In this document: positions 34,946-44,364 of the stretch, piece by piece | How the letters are laid out: each line of letters begins with the position of its first letter | How positions within the stretch are numbered: position 1 is the stretch's first letter | DNA from: Tunturiibacter empetritectus | GTDB taxonomy: Bacteria > Acidobacteriota > Terriglobia > Terriglobales > Acidobacteriaceae | Reading direction: 5' to 3' | Assembly (NCBI RefSeq): GCF_013410875.1 | Contig: NZ_JACCCU010000001.1 | Coordinates: 2,232,001 to 2,296,000, forward strand | Length of the DNA: 64,000 bases | Notes under the pieces: generated by a model | What the model was told of the DNA's origin: nothing | The model's input: the letters and a program-made list of their open reading frames with translations, nothing else | Database searches by the model: none | Program-made: the position numbers and the translations under genes

Positions 34946-36007
34946 TCACCGCGAGACGTGCCGCTGGTTGAAGCTGGCTTCGTCAACCGCCACCTGCGGC
35001 GCGTAGCGAAAACTTCCCGGCTCGATTCCTCGCAAGACCGCCAATTGAAAGGCCGCCGCCTGCAAGGGCACGATCTCAAAGAGGGGTGAGAGTGTTTGGG
35101 ATACCGAGGGGAGATCACACCAGCGCGCATCACGGACCTGCGATCCGGATGGACCGATCAACCGAATTTCGCCGCCAAACTGTACAAGGTCATGGGCCAA
35201 GGCGAGATTGAGATCCCGCGTAGGGCCCTGCGGTGCGAAGACGAAGCCGCGGAAGTTTTGATCGACGACCTCGACCGGGCCGTGCCGGAAGGAGGCGATC
35301 GGCATCGCGACTGCCGGACTCTTCGCGACTTCATGAAAGAGCAGTGCACCCTCATGGGCGGATGCGACGGAGGGGCCTCGCGCGAGCAGATACGGCGTTA
35401 CAGAGGGCGACAGAAAGGCGTCCCAACTTGTGAGAGTCTTCATGCTTGCCTCGACGAGAGAGGCGAACGAAGGCAGGAGTGTCCGAACCTCTTCTGCGGC
35501 GGCGTCGAAGTAGCCGGCAACAAGATTTCCCAAGAGGTGCAGCGTAAGAAGCGTGCCGGTGTACGTCTGGATGGCGACCATCTCATCATTGAGGCTGGCG
35601 ATCGAGAGGCTCACGTCCGCAGATCGGGACAACTGGCTTAGTGGCTCGTTGGTGACACCGATGATGGGCACCTTGCCTTTCATCTTTTCGAGCAGTTTCG
35701 CGATCTCGACGGACTCACCCGACCGCGAGACTAACAGGACAACGGCATCCTTCCAGACACTGTTCAAGTAGTGCAGAAGTTCTCCTGCTTCAATCGCAAC
35801 TGCGTCAAGGCCGAATGAGCAAAGGAAATACCGGAGCGGGATGGAAGCGAACAGCGACGCGCCCATGGCCGTGATGATGATCTTTTTTCCAGAGCGGAGA
35901 AGTGTAGCAGCGTGCTTCATGGCCGGTGCGCCGTCTTTGCATTGGTAGTGCAGCGTGCGCGCGAGTGATTCGGGCTGGGCGTGAATGTTGCTGGCTAGAT
36001 TGTGCAT
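34946..36007 (-). CDS. double-SIS-domain protein (GlmS/AgaS-like sugar-phosphate deaminase or isomerase)
   Basis: 353 residues with two SIS modules (about 35-165 and 195-335), equal to the isomerase half of GlmS without the glutaminase domain. Phosphosugar-binding patterns are visible: TAMGASLFASIP, VLLVSRSGESVEIAKLL, and in module two RGPSVASAHEGALLFHEV and SFRHGPVEVVD. Such stand-alone proteins deaminate or isomerise hexosamine-6-phosphates or deglycate sugar-amine phosphates (AgaS, FrlB, NagB-II). Being in the same operon as nagA, nagB and a ROK kinase, it is probably a second deaminase with different substrate preference or a partner of nagB. Confidence 0.85.
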   Translation of the reverse strand: MHNLASNIHAQPESLARTLHYQCKDGAPAMKHAATLLRSGKKIIITAMGASLFASIPLRYFLCSFGLDAVAIEAGELLHYLNSVWKDAVVLLVSRSGESVEIAKLLEKMKGKVPIIGVTNEPLSQLSRSADVSLSIASLNDEMVAIQTYTGTLLTLHLLGNLVAGYFDAAAEEVRTLLPSFASLVEASMKTLTSWDAFLSPSVTPYLLARGPSVASAHEGALLFHEVAKSPAVAMPIASFRHGPVEVVDQNFRGFVFAPQGPTRDLNLALAHDLVQFGGEIRLIGPSGSQVRDARWCDLPSVSQTLSPLFEIVPLQAAAFQLAVLRGIEPGSFRYAPQVAVDEASFNQRHVSR

Positions 36008-36029
36008 GTCTTACCTTTTTGTGAATTTT

Positions 36030-36953
36030 TCAGCATGATGGATTCCGAAGCAGCCATGACTGCGCCGCACCCAGCAGGCCGACGTCGGGTCCGAGCGAAG
36101 ACAGAGTAATGGTGGTGTATTCAACGGGCACCTGCGTGCAGAGGCTTCGCACCGTCGCCCGAACATCGTCTAGAAACAAATCACTGCTTCGCATCACTCC
36201 GCCTCCCAGGCAGATGACATCGGGAACAAACAGGGTGACAAGGTTGGCCAAGCCCAGGCCGAGGTAATGGGCCTCGCGTTTGACTGCACGAAGTGCGAGC
36301 GGATCACCCTGTTGGGCAAGCCCGCATATCTCAGCGGCCGTCAGCAGGCCTCTGCCGGGATCGATTTCGGGGAAAGACGCAGTCATCGCTGCGCCGCTCG
36401 CAAGGCTCTCCCAACAACCGGAGAGTGTGCAGTAGCAAAGAGGTCCGGTGGGGTCAATGAGCTGGTGACCAAACTCGGGATGGGCGCCGCGCACGCCGCG
36501 ATACAGCCGGCCGCTTTGCACAATGCCACCACCGATGCCGGTACTGATCGTGACATAGATAAGAGTTCCTGACGTCTTCGTTGCGCCCCAGGCATATTCC
36601 GCAAGAGTTGCCGCGTCCGCATCGTTCTCGACGACAACAGGGAGGCCGAAGCGCTCGCCAACGGCATCGGCGAGAGGGCCCCCCTCCCAGCCGGGCAACG
36701 TACCTACGACACCGATGACTCCGGTTAGCGGATCGAGCGGGCTTGGGCATGCAATGCCGATGCCGTCGATGCGGCCGCATTGATCGATTGCTGCTTGCAG
36801 CATCCGCTGGATTCGATCGACAGCATCCCGCAATCCGCGCTTCGGCTGGGTGGGACACTCGCTCCGGTGAAGGATCTTTCCATCATCGCTAACAATGCCG
36901 GCGGCGATCTTGGTACCTCCAATATCTACAGTCCCGATGCGTCTCATCTTCAC
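36030..36953 (-). CDS. ROK-family sugar kinase (probable amino-sugar kinase)
   Basis: 307 residues. The N-terminal VDIGGTKIAAGIV is the phosphate loop of the actin-like ATPase fold; VVVENDADAATLAEYAWG contains the catalytic Asp; STGIGGGIV and GAHPEFGHQ are the ROK signatures, and CYCTLSGCWESLASG with the preceding His provides the structural zinc site (one Gly of the usual C-x-C-G-x-x-G-C is Thr). ROK kinases phosphorylate glucose, N-acetylglucosamine, N-acetylmannosamine or fructose at C6. Placed between nagA (11 bases upstream) and the SIS gene, phosphorylation of GlcNAc or a related amino sugar entering without a PTS is the most natural job. Confidence 0.88.
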   Translation of the reverse strand: MKMRRIGTVDIGGTKIAAGIVSDDGKILHRSECPTQPKRGLRDAVDRIQRMLQAAIDQCGRIDGIGIACPSPLDPLTGVIGVVGTLPGWEGGPLADAVGERFGLPVVVENDADAATLAEYAWGATKTSGTLIYVTISTGIGGGIVQSGRLYRGVRGAHPEFGHQLIDPTGPLCYCTLSGCWESLASGAAMTASFPEIDPGRGLLTAAEICGLAQQGDPLALRAVKREAHYLGLGLANLVTLFVPDVICLGGGVMRSSDLFLDDVRATVRSLCTQVPVEYTTITLSSLGPDVGLLGAAQSWLLRNPSC

Positions 36954-36964
36954 TATCTCCCCGG

Positions 36965-38119
36965 CTACTTGCGGACTTCGGTGCGTGTATACACTTGTTC
37001 TCCGGCCAGCCAGACATCCTCAATGAGGATCGAATCCTGCCAGCTGAATCTGAGGAGGTCAGCGCGAAATCCGGTTGTAAATTGACCGCGGCCTCCAACG
37101 AGTTTTCCGGGATTCGTTGTGGCCATGGCCAGCGCCTCGTGGAGAAGCACGTCGGAGGTTCGGACGAGAGTGCCGATGCATTGCGCGAGTGAAGCCGTAG
37201 CTCCCGCAAGAAGTTCGGAACCGAAGACACAGAGTTTGCCATCTGGCCGAAGTTCGACACGCCCTCCAACCGGAGTGGAGTAGGTGCCTGGAGGCATACC
37301 CGCGAGCGCGACCGAGTCAGATACGAGCACGCTGTGCTGCAAAGTTTTCGCGCGCAGCATTACTTTGAGAACGTCAGGCGGCAGATGGTGTCCATCCGCG
37401 ATGAAGGTCGCGGAGACGCGGTCGTCGGCGAGAAGGGACCAGATGGCATTGCGGTGCCGCGGGATCTCCGGCGCAATTCCATTTCCAAGGTGGGTTACAA
37501 GGCGTGCCCCTGCATCGATCGCGCGCCGAATCTCTTCAGGCGAAGCATGTGTGTGGCCGATGGCAACATGGATTCCCTGCTTGGCCAGCGCAGCGATATA
37601 CGCACAGGATTCTTCGAAATGCGGAGACAGCGTGACCATGCCGACGATGCCGCCGGAAGCCTGCTGCCAGCGCTCGAACTCTGCGATCGAGGGTGGCCGC
37701 ACGGCATCGGCAGGATGGGCGCCGCGGTATCCATACAGCGGAGAGATGTGCGGACCTTCCACGTGAACAAACGGAATGCATGCGGCCGCACGTGGATGAC
37801 TGCGGCGCGCATCGGCAATTACGCTGAGGGCGTGGCAGATCTTATCTTCGGGTGCGGTGATAATCGTCGGCGCGAAACAGGTGACACCACGAGACAGCAT
37901 CGCATCGACAAGGTCTGTAATTGTGCCTGGCGTGAGTTGCTGTGCGTTTACATCAAATTCAGAGCAGCCATTTACCTGAAGATCCACTAAGCCGGGGGAG
38001 AGAAAGAGATCGCTGCTCGCAGAGTTCTCTTCGATGCGCACAATCACACCCTCGTCGACGAAAAGGGTGTGATTGTGCCCGCTTTGCGGATCACGTCCGG
38101 TTATGGTTGTCATGCCCAT
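36965..38119 (-). CDS. nagA: N-acetylglucosamine-6-phosphate deacetylase
   Basis: 384 residues. The amidohydrolase barrel shows LSPGLVDLQVNGCSEFDV near the N-terminus, FVHVEGPHISPLYGYRGAH (metal-ligand Glu, substrate loop), IGHTHASPEEI, VTHLGNGI and SVLVSDSVALAGMPPGTY with the catalytic Asp. It converts GlcNAc-6-P to glucosamine-6-P and acetate. The start is ATG 38119 (or 38113, two codons later), overlapping the end of nagB by 29 bases; the longer open frame upstream runs through nagB in another frame and is not used. Direct coupling to nagB fits consecutive steps of the same pathway. Confidence 0.93.
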   Translation of the reverse strand: MGMTTITGRDPQSGHNHTLFVDEGVIVRIEENSASSDLFLSPGLVDLQVNGCSEFDVNAQQLTPGTITDLVDAMLSRGVTCFAPTIITAPEDKICHALSVIADARRSHPRAAACIPFVHVEGPHISPLYGYRGAHPADAVRPPSIAEFERWQQASGGIVGMVTLSPHFEESCAYIAALAKQGIHVAIGHTHASPEEIRRAIDAGARLVTHLGNGIAPEIPRHRNAIWSLLADDRVSATFIADGHHLPPDVLKVMLRAKTLQHSVLVSDSVALAGMPPGTYSTPVGGRVELRPDGKLCVFGSELLAGATASLAQCIGTLVRTSDVLLHEALAMATTNPGKLVGGRGQFTTGFRADLLRFSWQDSILIEDVWLAGEQVYTRTEVRK

Positions 38120-38852
38120 AGATCTCACGCATCGAGCTCGACTCATGATCGAGGTAAAGGGTGCACCGGGGATGGGTGCGCAGTGCGGTTGCCGGGCAAT
38201 CCCCGCTAATGGTCGACTCGAGCGCAGCCTGCACGGCGGTGCTCTTATGCCGGCCAGGCACGCAGCAGAAGAGCTCGCGGCCTGAAAGGAGTGTGGGAAT
38301 TGTAAGCGTGATTGCGAGGTGCGGCACGTCGTCGAGGGTGGGAAAGCAGCCATCGAGAACTTGCTGCTCCCGACACATCGTATCCAGCGTGACGACCTTG
38401 ACGGGAACAGGGTCGTCGAGGTTCGCGGGTGGATCGTTGAAGGCAAGGTGGCCATTGGTTCCGATGCCGAGCAGAACGACGTCCACAGGATCTTCAGCCA
38501 ACAGCGCGGCGTACCGCTTGCACGCTGCTTCGGGATTGTTGTCTGGATTGATTGGCTCAAAGCGAGAAAGCGGAAGGTGGTCGATGAACTCCCGCTTGAG
38601 CCAGTTGGCGAACCCCTGAGGCGCATCAGCGGGCAGCCCGATGTACTCGTCCATGTGGAATGCTGTGATGCGAGTCCAGTCAATTTCCGGCTCACGGCGA
38701 AGGGCCGCGAGCATATCGCTCTGGCTTGGCGCCGCTGCCAAGATCAAACGAAGGTGCGTCTTGGTACGCAGACCTTCGCGCAGTGTTTCGCCGATCTCAT
38801 GCGCAGCGAAATGGCCGAGTTCTGCGCGGGATTTCGCTACATGAACTTTCAT
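38091..38852 (-). CDS. nagB: glucosamine-6-phosphate deaminase
   Basis: 253 residues from ATG 38852 (GGAGG at ideal spacing). NagB-type deaminases turn glucosamine-6-P into fructose-6-P and ammonia. Motifs: ITAFHMDEYIGLP (catalytic Asp), LLGIGTNGHLAFNDPPA (catalytic His and substrate-binding loop), and LFCCVPGRHKSTAVQAAL near the C-terminus. Length is in the family's usual range. The MFS gene lies 37 bases upstream. Together with nagA it delivers the amino sugar to glycolysis. Confidence 0.92.
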   Translation of the reverse strand: MKVHVAKSRAELGHFAAHEIGETLREGLRTKTHLRLILAAAPSQSDMLAALRREPEIDWTRITAFHMDEYIGLPADAPQGFANWLKREFIDHLPLSRFEPINPDNNPEAACKRYAALLAEDPVDVVLLGIGTNGHLAFNDPPANLDDPVPVKVVTLDTMCREQQVLDGCFPTLDDVPHLAITLTIPTLLSGRELFCCVPGRHKSTAVQAALESTISGDCPATALRTHPRCTLYLDHESSSMREIYGHDNHNRT

Positions 38853-38889
38853 GACGTCCTCCATGCTTCCGCTGTTTGAAAGAGGCACC

Positions 38890-40275
38890 TCATACGGCTG
38901 CGACACTCGGGTTAGGTGACGCGCCAAAGCGCGAATCAGATTTCTTGATGTCATCTGGCTTGTTCCCTGTCGCAATGGAAGCAGGTGAAGAGCGTCCGTT
39001 GCGCATGATGTTGCGATAGATAAAGAAGACCACCAACGCAATGGAACTCAGACCGAAACCGAACCAGAATGCGACGATGTAACTTCCGGTCCACTTAATC
39101 AGGAAGCCGGAGATAGCAATGACAGTGCCAGTGCTGAAGTTGCGCACGAGCGCGACTGTCGAGGTGTAGGAGCCGGTATCTGCTTTGTCCATGGTCCTCC
39201 AGAGAATCGTGTCTCCTGCTACCTGCAACGGAAGGAAGAGGAAGTACAACGACATGAGAAGAACGAGGCCGTGCGAGTTAGTGACATGGATCGAGCTGAG
39301 TACGAGTGTCAGCATAATCAACCACTGGATACAGAGCGCGAGGTAGCTTCCGAAGCGATCGATGAGCCAACCCGCAGGGTAGGAGAAAGCAACCTGCAAC
39401 AACAGTCCCCAGGAAATTGCGACGCCGGTGTCACCGATGGTGAGACCGAGCTTGCTCTTCGCGTAGAACCACACCCAGGTCTTGAAGATCATGGGAAATG
39501 AATTGAGCAACGCGACGGCGACGATAAGCACGAGGATTCGTTTGTCGCGGCACGCGATTTTGATAGGTGCTAATAGATTGAAGCTGCTCTTGGCTGGGTG
39601 GTAGACCGGTGGCTCCTTGATACGCCACAGCGCTATTAGCGTCATGCTGGTCATGACGGCTGCCGCGATGAAGAAGACGCCTTTGGGATTGACGTCCGCC
39701 ATCTTCGCTCCCAGACGGGTCGAGAGGAATCCGGCCATGCTGACGGTAATAGCAACCAGGCCGGAGACGCGCGCTAAAACTTCCTTGGATACACAATCGA
39801 TCGCGAGGAGCGGGTAGGTCGATGCTTTCATATCGTTGAAGAAAAAGTACGTGAGCATCAACGTGATGAGCACCCACTTTTGGGTAGACAACGGAAAGAG
39901 CACGAGCGCCACAGCGATGAACGGCAGTGACAGCAGCGTATAGGGTGTGCGGCGTCCTAATCGGCTGGTGCTATGGTCGCTCTTCCAGGAGAAGTACATG
40001 ACGAGAAAACTGACTGCCCATAAATTTGCCGAAGTCAGCAGGCCAACACTCGATTCGCTGACGCCGATCGCTTTGAGGCGCAGGTTCATGAGCGGCTCGA
40101 CGATGGTCATCGAGACTGACATGCCAAATTGGCCGAAGGTAATCCAGAGGACATTGCTCCACATCCGCTTGCGGTCAGCGTAGAAGGTTGTGAGCGCGCT
40201 GTTCGTCGCAGAAGGCGGTGTAACCCCTTCTATGGCGGGTATCACAGTCTCCGCGCTCTCTTCGTCCTGCATCAT
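38890..40275 (-). CDS. MFS sugar transporter
   Basis: 461 residues from ATG 40275, selected for its GGAGG site at five bases; an in-frame ATG at 40305 has none. Twelve membrane helices in two halves; the loop after helix 2 (WKSDHSTSRLGRRTPYTLL) matches the G-x-x-x-D-x-x-G-R-R type signature of MFS/GPH sugar carriers, and helix 5-6 loop contains SGLVAITVSMAGFLSTRLG. The operon context (nagB, nagA, kinase) suggests uptake of a monosaccharide or short oligosaccharide released by the locus's hydrolases. Cation or proton coupling cannot be told apart from sequence alone. Confidence 0.88.
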   Translation of the reverse strand: MMQDEESAETVIPAIEGVTPPSATNSALTTFYADRKRMWSNVLWITFGQFGMSVSMTIVEPLMNLRLKAIGVSESSVGLLTSANLWAVSFLVMYFSWKSDHSTSRLGRRTPYTLLSLPFIAVALVLFPLSTQKWVLITLMLTYFFFNDMKASTYPLLAIDCVSKEVLARVSGLVAITVSMAGFLSTRLGAKMADVNPKGVFFIAAAVMTSMTLIALWRIKEPPVYHPAKSSFNLLAPIKIACRDKRILVLIVAVALLNSFPMIFKTWVWFYAKSKLGLTIGDTGVAISWGLLLQVAFSYPAGWLIDRFGSYLALCIQWLIMLTLVLSSIHVTNSHGLVLLMSLYFLFLPLQVAGDTILWRTMDKADTGSYTSTVALVRNFSTGTVIAISGFLIKWTGSYIVAFWFGFGLSSIALVVFFIYRNIMRNGRSSPASIATGNKPDDIKKSDSRFGASPNPSVAAV

Positions 40276-40324
40276 TCCTGCCTCCGACTTGGGCCGCGAC
40301 CGCATGTCGCTCGAGTTTAATTTT

Positions 40325-41419
40325 TTATTTGAGTTCATCCAAGCGGACGGGACGCTTTTCAGCAGCCGATAGCTCAGCGGCAAAACAGAGTTTTGTTGTT
40401 TCCAGCGCATCGCGCGGGTTGATGCTGGGACGCTCTCCCTCGGCAACGCGACGCACGATGTCGAGAGCCTGGTCATGGGTGTTGTGAAAGTAGGCGAAGT
40501 CATGCTCCGGATCCCAGGTCTCGTTCTGGATCCATTTGCTGGTTTGACCATAGTCGTCTTCGCCGAACTCCCAGCGCTTAATCGTTCGCTGAAAAACATC
40601 CGTCTCGGCAGCGCCCTTTTCCCCATAGATCATGTAGCGCAGCACATGGCCGTCGCCAGCCTGTTGCGAGACTGCATTTTGCAGCGGGTCCCCTTTGAAG
40701 CTGGCAGCGGGCCCCATCATGAAGGTGAGGTGACTGATGGCGCCGTTCTTGAAGCGGTAACTGCAGTGATAGTTGTCGTGGACTTCATAGTACGGAATCA
40801 CGTTAGGCGCGCACGTCGCGTACACTTCCTCCACCTCGTCGCCGATCCACCAACGCACGAGATCGACATAGTGACTGAGCTTCTCCCCAAACATGCCGCC
40901 GCTGGTTTTGGAGGCAACCCTCCAGACATCGTGACGTCCCCAGGCACTTGAGCAGTAGGTGCACTGCGTATTGAGCACACGGCCAAGGAGGCCGCGAGTG
41001 ATCCAGTCCTTCACCGTGGTGTAGAGATGTGAGTAGCGCAACTCGAAGCCGATCTGAAGAAACCCGTTCGTGCGTTCGGCTGCTTCCACCATGGCTTGCG
41101 CGTCCGGAATGGTGGTCGCCATGGGCTTCTCGCACATCACGGCCATCCCTGCCTCGAGTGCCGCCACGGTTAGTTCTCGGTGCGCATTGTTGGAGGCGGT
41201 GACAAAGACCAGTTTGATCGCCGGATCCCGCAGTACGTCGTCAAGTGTTGGAGCAGACTTCACGCCAAACGTGGTTTTCAACTCTTTCATGCGCTCAGCG
41301 TTTCGATCAAACGCCGTGATGGCACTGACTCTTGGGCTGTTTTGAAGCGTACGTAAAATGTTCTGTCCCATTTGCCCACAGCCGAGAATGGCCACCTCGA
41401 TTGCTTTTTCCGCACTCAT
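40325..41419 (-). CDS. Gfo/Idh/MocA-family oxidoreductase (left arm)
   Basis: 364 residues. Rossmann motif GCGQMG near residue 15, then MCEKPMATT with the conserved Lys near residue 97, and the C-terminal alpha/beta domain with GGMFGEKLSHYVDLVRWWIG containing the catalytic His. The family oxidises or reduces sugars and sugar derivatives with NAD(P); some members also open glycosidic bonds through a keto intermediate. The start overlaps the stop of the heparinase-like gene as ATGA, so the two are translated together. Substrate not readable; an amino sugar or uronate from the toroid enzyme's product is plausible. Confidence 0.88.
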   Translation of the reverse strand: MSAEKAIEVAILGCGQMGQNILRTLQNSPRVSAITAFDRNAERMKELKTTFGVKSAPTLDDVLRDPAIKLVFVTASNNAHRELTVAALEAGMAVMCEKPMATTIPDAQAMVEAAERTNGFLQIGFELRYSHLYTTVKDWITRGLLGRVLNTQCTYCSSAWGRHDVWRVASKTSGGMFGEKLSHYVDLVRWWIGDEVEEVYATCAPNVIPYYEVHDNYHCSYRFKNGAISHLTFMMGPAASFKGDPLQNAVSQQAGDGHVLRYMIYGEKGAAETDVFQRTIKRWEFGEDDYGQTSKWIQNETWDPEHDFAYFHNTHDQALDIVRRVAEGERPSINPRDALETTKLCFAAELSAAEKRPVRLDELK

Positions 41420-44130
41420 ATTCCCACCTCCGTGCTCGTATTGTTAGCGGCCGCTTGCTTAAAGGACGCGCGGTGCGTATTCAGCGTCTTCCAACCTTCT
41501 TCCCCAATATGCGTCCAGTGAGAGAGATGGAAACCAAGTGTATTTTCGGGATCAAGTGTCCCCTGCGCGTAGAGAGTGCCCGTGCCATCGTCTGCGTCGT
41601 AGGTCGCGTCGACGGGCAGGTTGAAGGAAAGCTCACTTCTACCGTGGCGTAGCCGGAGGAGACCGAGCGCCATAATTTTTCGTGCTTCCTCATCCCACAG
41701 CAGGCACTCGCAGTCGCACTCGAGGCCAAGCGCCGCAATATTGGGATTGCCGAACCGGAGGTGACCGCCTTGCGGCAGGTGGACAACACCGTCAACATAC
41801 TCGATCTCTCCAGAACGCGGACTGAGCGCTAGTAGAAACCGACCCTGCACCTCGGGTTCAGCAACTTCGAGGCGCCAGCGACGATAGCGTGGAAAGCGTC
41901 CTTCGCTGATGTCTTCCTGACCCGTGTTGTTCAGTCCGTAGATGTATCCCGGGACCCAGCGGGGTTCATCCACAACGACACGGGCGGAGTCGGGACTCTC
42001 CAGAATCTGTACGAAGATCTCTCCTCGTTCGGCATCATCGAACCCCTTGCAGCCACCCTTAATTCCTGCGATCAGGTTTGCCTGGCCGCCGGTGAGGCGA
42101 TACTGCTGGCCGCCAAATTCGGTCACCGATCCAGAGCAATGAAGATGCGTGGCGAATCGTATTGGGCGCTCGCCTTTGAAGGCATCCGAGACAACAATCG
42201 CCCCTGTCTTTCGATCCAGCACAAACACTCTGTCGGCGTGTTGGACGTGGAGCCTCGGATCGAGCGCATCGGTGATGACGATGTGCGCGTAGATGAAGCG
42301 GTCGCTGATGAGACAGCGACGAATGACGCCACCGCACTCCGGCGGAACGGCGCCGTTCAGGTACTGACCGTTGGTGAGCGCGCCACCGTCTTCAAGGCAC
42401 ATCGTGTTGGTCAACGCGCTATTGAGACCATAGAGCCCCATATTGATGTTGCAGATTACAGGTGTTCCGTCGACAGTGATCTCCAGCGCTCCCATCGACG
42501 GCGCGAACTCGCGGTTCTGCGGCATCAGGTGGAAGACAGCCTTGCGCCCCGCCTTGGGGCCGCCACTCACCGACACCGCTATCGTGTGTTCTCCGCGAAC
42601 CGAAGCAATGAGATCGCCAGCATCTTTTGCAAACAGCGGCCGATCCGGGAAGGAAGCGATGGGGCCGGTAGACTGCGGAGCATAGAGTACGTCGAATATG
42701 CCCGGCACCACGTTGCCAGTGGCGCGTTTTTCTCTTTCGACAAACGCGCGGTAGATCGAATCGATTCCTTGCGTGGGGTGGAAACGGCTGAGGAACGCAG
42801 TGAGAAACCGATGCTCGCGGGTCCTCAGTCCACGCTGGAGTTCCTGGCTGTTCGGCACCTCGAAGCTGGCCAGAAGCGCCTCGCCGAGGTGATCGAGGAA
42901 AGGACTTGTGTCCAGCTCTTCCCTCTTTCCGGCGAAGGTATGCGCCGCGGCGAGGTAGAGCACGAGGTGGAAGGGAAAGTATGTTGCCCAGGCCGCCTTG
43001 CCGCTGTCAGGAAAAAGCGTAAGGCTTTCGCAGAAGAGACCGTGGAAGAGCGGCAACGCGCGACGTGCGATCGCAAGCTCCGCGAAGAATGCCATGCACG
43101 CGATGGCTGTGCCGTTCCATGCGCCGAGCGAGTGCGGATCGATGGCTGGACAGCCCATGTAGCCGCGTTGCAGCAGGGTGAAGTCGTACATCTTGCCGAT
43201 GTACTCCTCTGCCTTTGCAAGTATGGCGTGACGTTCGGAATCGTTGAGCAGGGGTTGCAGATAGTCCCAACCCAGCGCGGTGAGGTAGAGCCGGAGGCTG
43301 ATGCCGCGATCGTTATCGCCGCCCATCAGCAGTGGATCGGGGCGGCCGCTCCAAGTCGGAGCATGCGCAAGCTTAAGTATCCGATCTTTGGCGCGCGCGC
43401 CGATTGCCGCATGACCTGTGAGCGCGTAGAAGAGGCAGGCTAGCTCAAGTGTTCCCTGGCTGTTGTCCGTGAGGAAGACAAGCTCTTCCATGGACAGCTG
43501 ATTCCTTAACTCTTCAAATTCAGCGATATTTTGCCAGCGTTCGCGGAGCTGCTCAAGGTCATCGGCATGCAAGAAGATGCTTGGATGACTTGTCGCGGAT
43601 GGTTCTAGAGGGACTGGGTGTCGATCATCTTCGCGCAGTTCGAAGTACGCGAGCTTCCCCCAATCCATGCGCGTGCGGTCACGTTCGATCAGCTCAAGGA
43701 CGAGTTCGTTGACGCCATCCTGCGCTTCGAAGCCGAAGTCTGCCGTGAGACGACCCTCGGCGATCTGCTGCGGGCCAGGCATCGAGAACCATAGGCCACC
43801 CTTGAGCCTGCCATTGACGTAGGTGCGAACCATCGGGACGGCCATCACGTTGTGAAGATGATCAAGATCCCACGGTCCTACGGGCACTCGCTTGCCATCG
43901 GGAACCTGAACCATATCGATCATCGCGGTGGCCATGTCGAAGGAGCCGGGTAGAGTGGAGAGGACGCCGCGATAGAGGCCAGCTGTAAGAGAGAGGTGCA
44001 AGGTAAGGCGATGTTTGTTCGCCTGGATGTCGGTCACGCGACCGGTCAGATCGATCAGCTGGACATTATCATCGCCGCTGAACTGAGAGGCGATCGGTTT
44101 GAAGTAAGCGATGAGATCGCTGTTTATCAT
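41416..44130 (-). CDS. heparinase II/III-like (alpha/alpha)-toroid protein
   Basis: 904 residues, no signal peptide (MINSDLIAYF), hence cytoplasmic. An N-terminal beta-rich domain (about 1-170, with VRTYVNGRLKGGLW) precedes an (alpha/alpha) toroid (about 185-500; GYMGCPAIDPHSLGAWNGTA matches the central Asn/Trp-rich loop of heparinase-fold lyases) and C-terminal beta-sandwiches. The family usually has an N-x-H-x-H-x-D-x-G-S block at the start of the sandwich; here the corresponding stretch appears to be NREFAPSMGALEITVDG, without those histidines. It may be a lyase with another mechanism or a hydrolase. It is coupled to an oxidoreductase gene and follows a TonB receptor by 234 bases. Family membership fairly likely; reaction unknown. 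Confidence 0.65.
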   Translation of the reverse strand: MINSDLIAYFKPIASQFSGDDNVQLIDLTGRVTDIQANKHRLTLHLSLTAGLYRGVLSTLPGSFDMATAMIDMVQVPDGKRVPVGPWDLDHLHNVMAVPMVRTYVNGRLKGGLWFSMPGPQQIAEGRLTADFGFEAQDGVNELVLELIERDRTRMDWGKLAYFELREDDRHPVPLEPSATSHPSIFLHADDLEQLRERWQNIAEFEELRNQLSMEELVFLTDNSQGTLELACLFYALTGHAAIGARAKDRILKLAHAPTWSGRPDPLLMGGDNDRGISLRLYLTALGWDYLQPLLNDSERHAILAKAEEYIGKMYDFTLLQRGYMGCPAIDPHSLGAWNGTAIACMAFFAELAIARRALPLFHGLFCESLTLFPDSGKAAWATYFPFHLVLYLAAAHTFAGKREELDTSPFLDHLGEALLASFEVPNSQELQRGLRTREHRFLTAFLSRFHPTQGIDSIYRAFVEREKRATGNVVPGIFDVLYAPQSTGPIASFPDRPLFAKDAGDLIASVRGEHTIAVSVSGGPKAGRKAVFHLMPQNREFAPSMGALEITVDGTPVICNINMGLYGLNSALTNTMCLEDGGALTNGQYLNGAVPPECGGVIRRCLISDRFIYAHIVITDALDPRLHVQHADRVFVLDRKTGAIVVSDAFKGERPIRFATHLHCSGSVTEFGGQQYRLTGGQANLIAGIKGGCKGFDDAERGEIFVQILESPDSARVVVDEPRWVPGYIYGLNNTGQEDISEGRFPRYRRWRLEVAEPEVQGRFLLALSPRSGEIEYVDGVVHLPQGGHLRFGNPNIAALGLECDCECLLWDEEARKIMALGLLRLRHGRSELSFNLPVDATYDADDGTGTLYAQGTLDPENTLGFHLSHWTHIGEEGWKTLNTHRASFKQAAANNTSTEVGI

Positions 44131-44245
44131 CTTCTCCGTCCGGCGCTCCAGTGGCCCGGAAAACAGACGCCATGGATATTGGATGAGGCTGTCGAACGCA
44201 TCGGCTAAGGCTACTTGCGAGTAAGCGAAGCCGCTGGAAATCTAC

Positions 44246-44263
44246 CCCACGAAAAGCCGTGGG
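44246..44263. repeat. hairpin between TonB receptor and toroid gene
   Basis: CCCACG (44246-44251) pairs with CGTGGG (44258-44263) around a six-base loop. It sits in the 234-base gap after the receptor stop on the minus strand. No T-run follows in that direction, so it may stabilise the upstream message or attenuate readthrough instead of ending transcription. That would allow receptor and enzyme levels to differ within one operon. Confidence 0.45.
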
Positions 44264-44364
44264 ATTCAAAAGAGAGACGCGGCGGACCTCGGTTTGTGCT
44301 GCCGCCCGATAGCCAGACGCCGCGTGATTACAACTGATTATTTCAGCCGGCGTATAAGACCGGG

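Noticed and set aside
38120..38695. 192-codon N-terminal extension of nagA
   Set aside because: It runs through nagB in another frame, has no ribosome site, and NagA homology begins at the ATG at 38119/38113.
42139..43443. 434-codon open frame on the plus strand
   Set aside because: It lies wholly antisense to the toroid protein gene, has no ribosome site and a composition typical of the reverse frame of a GC-rich gene.
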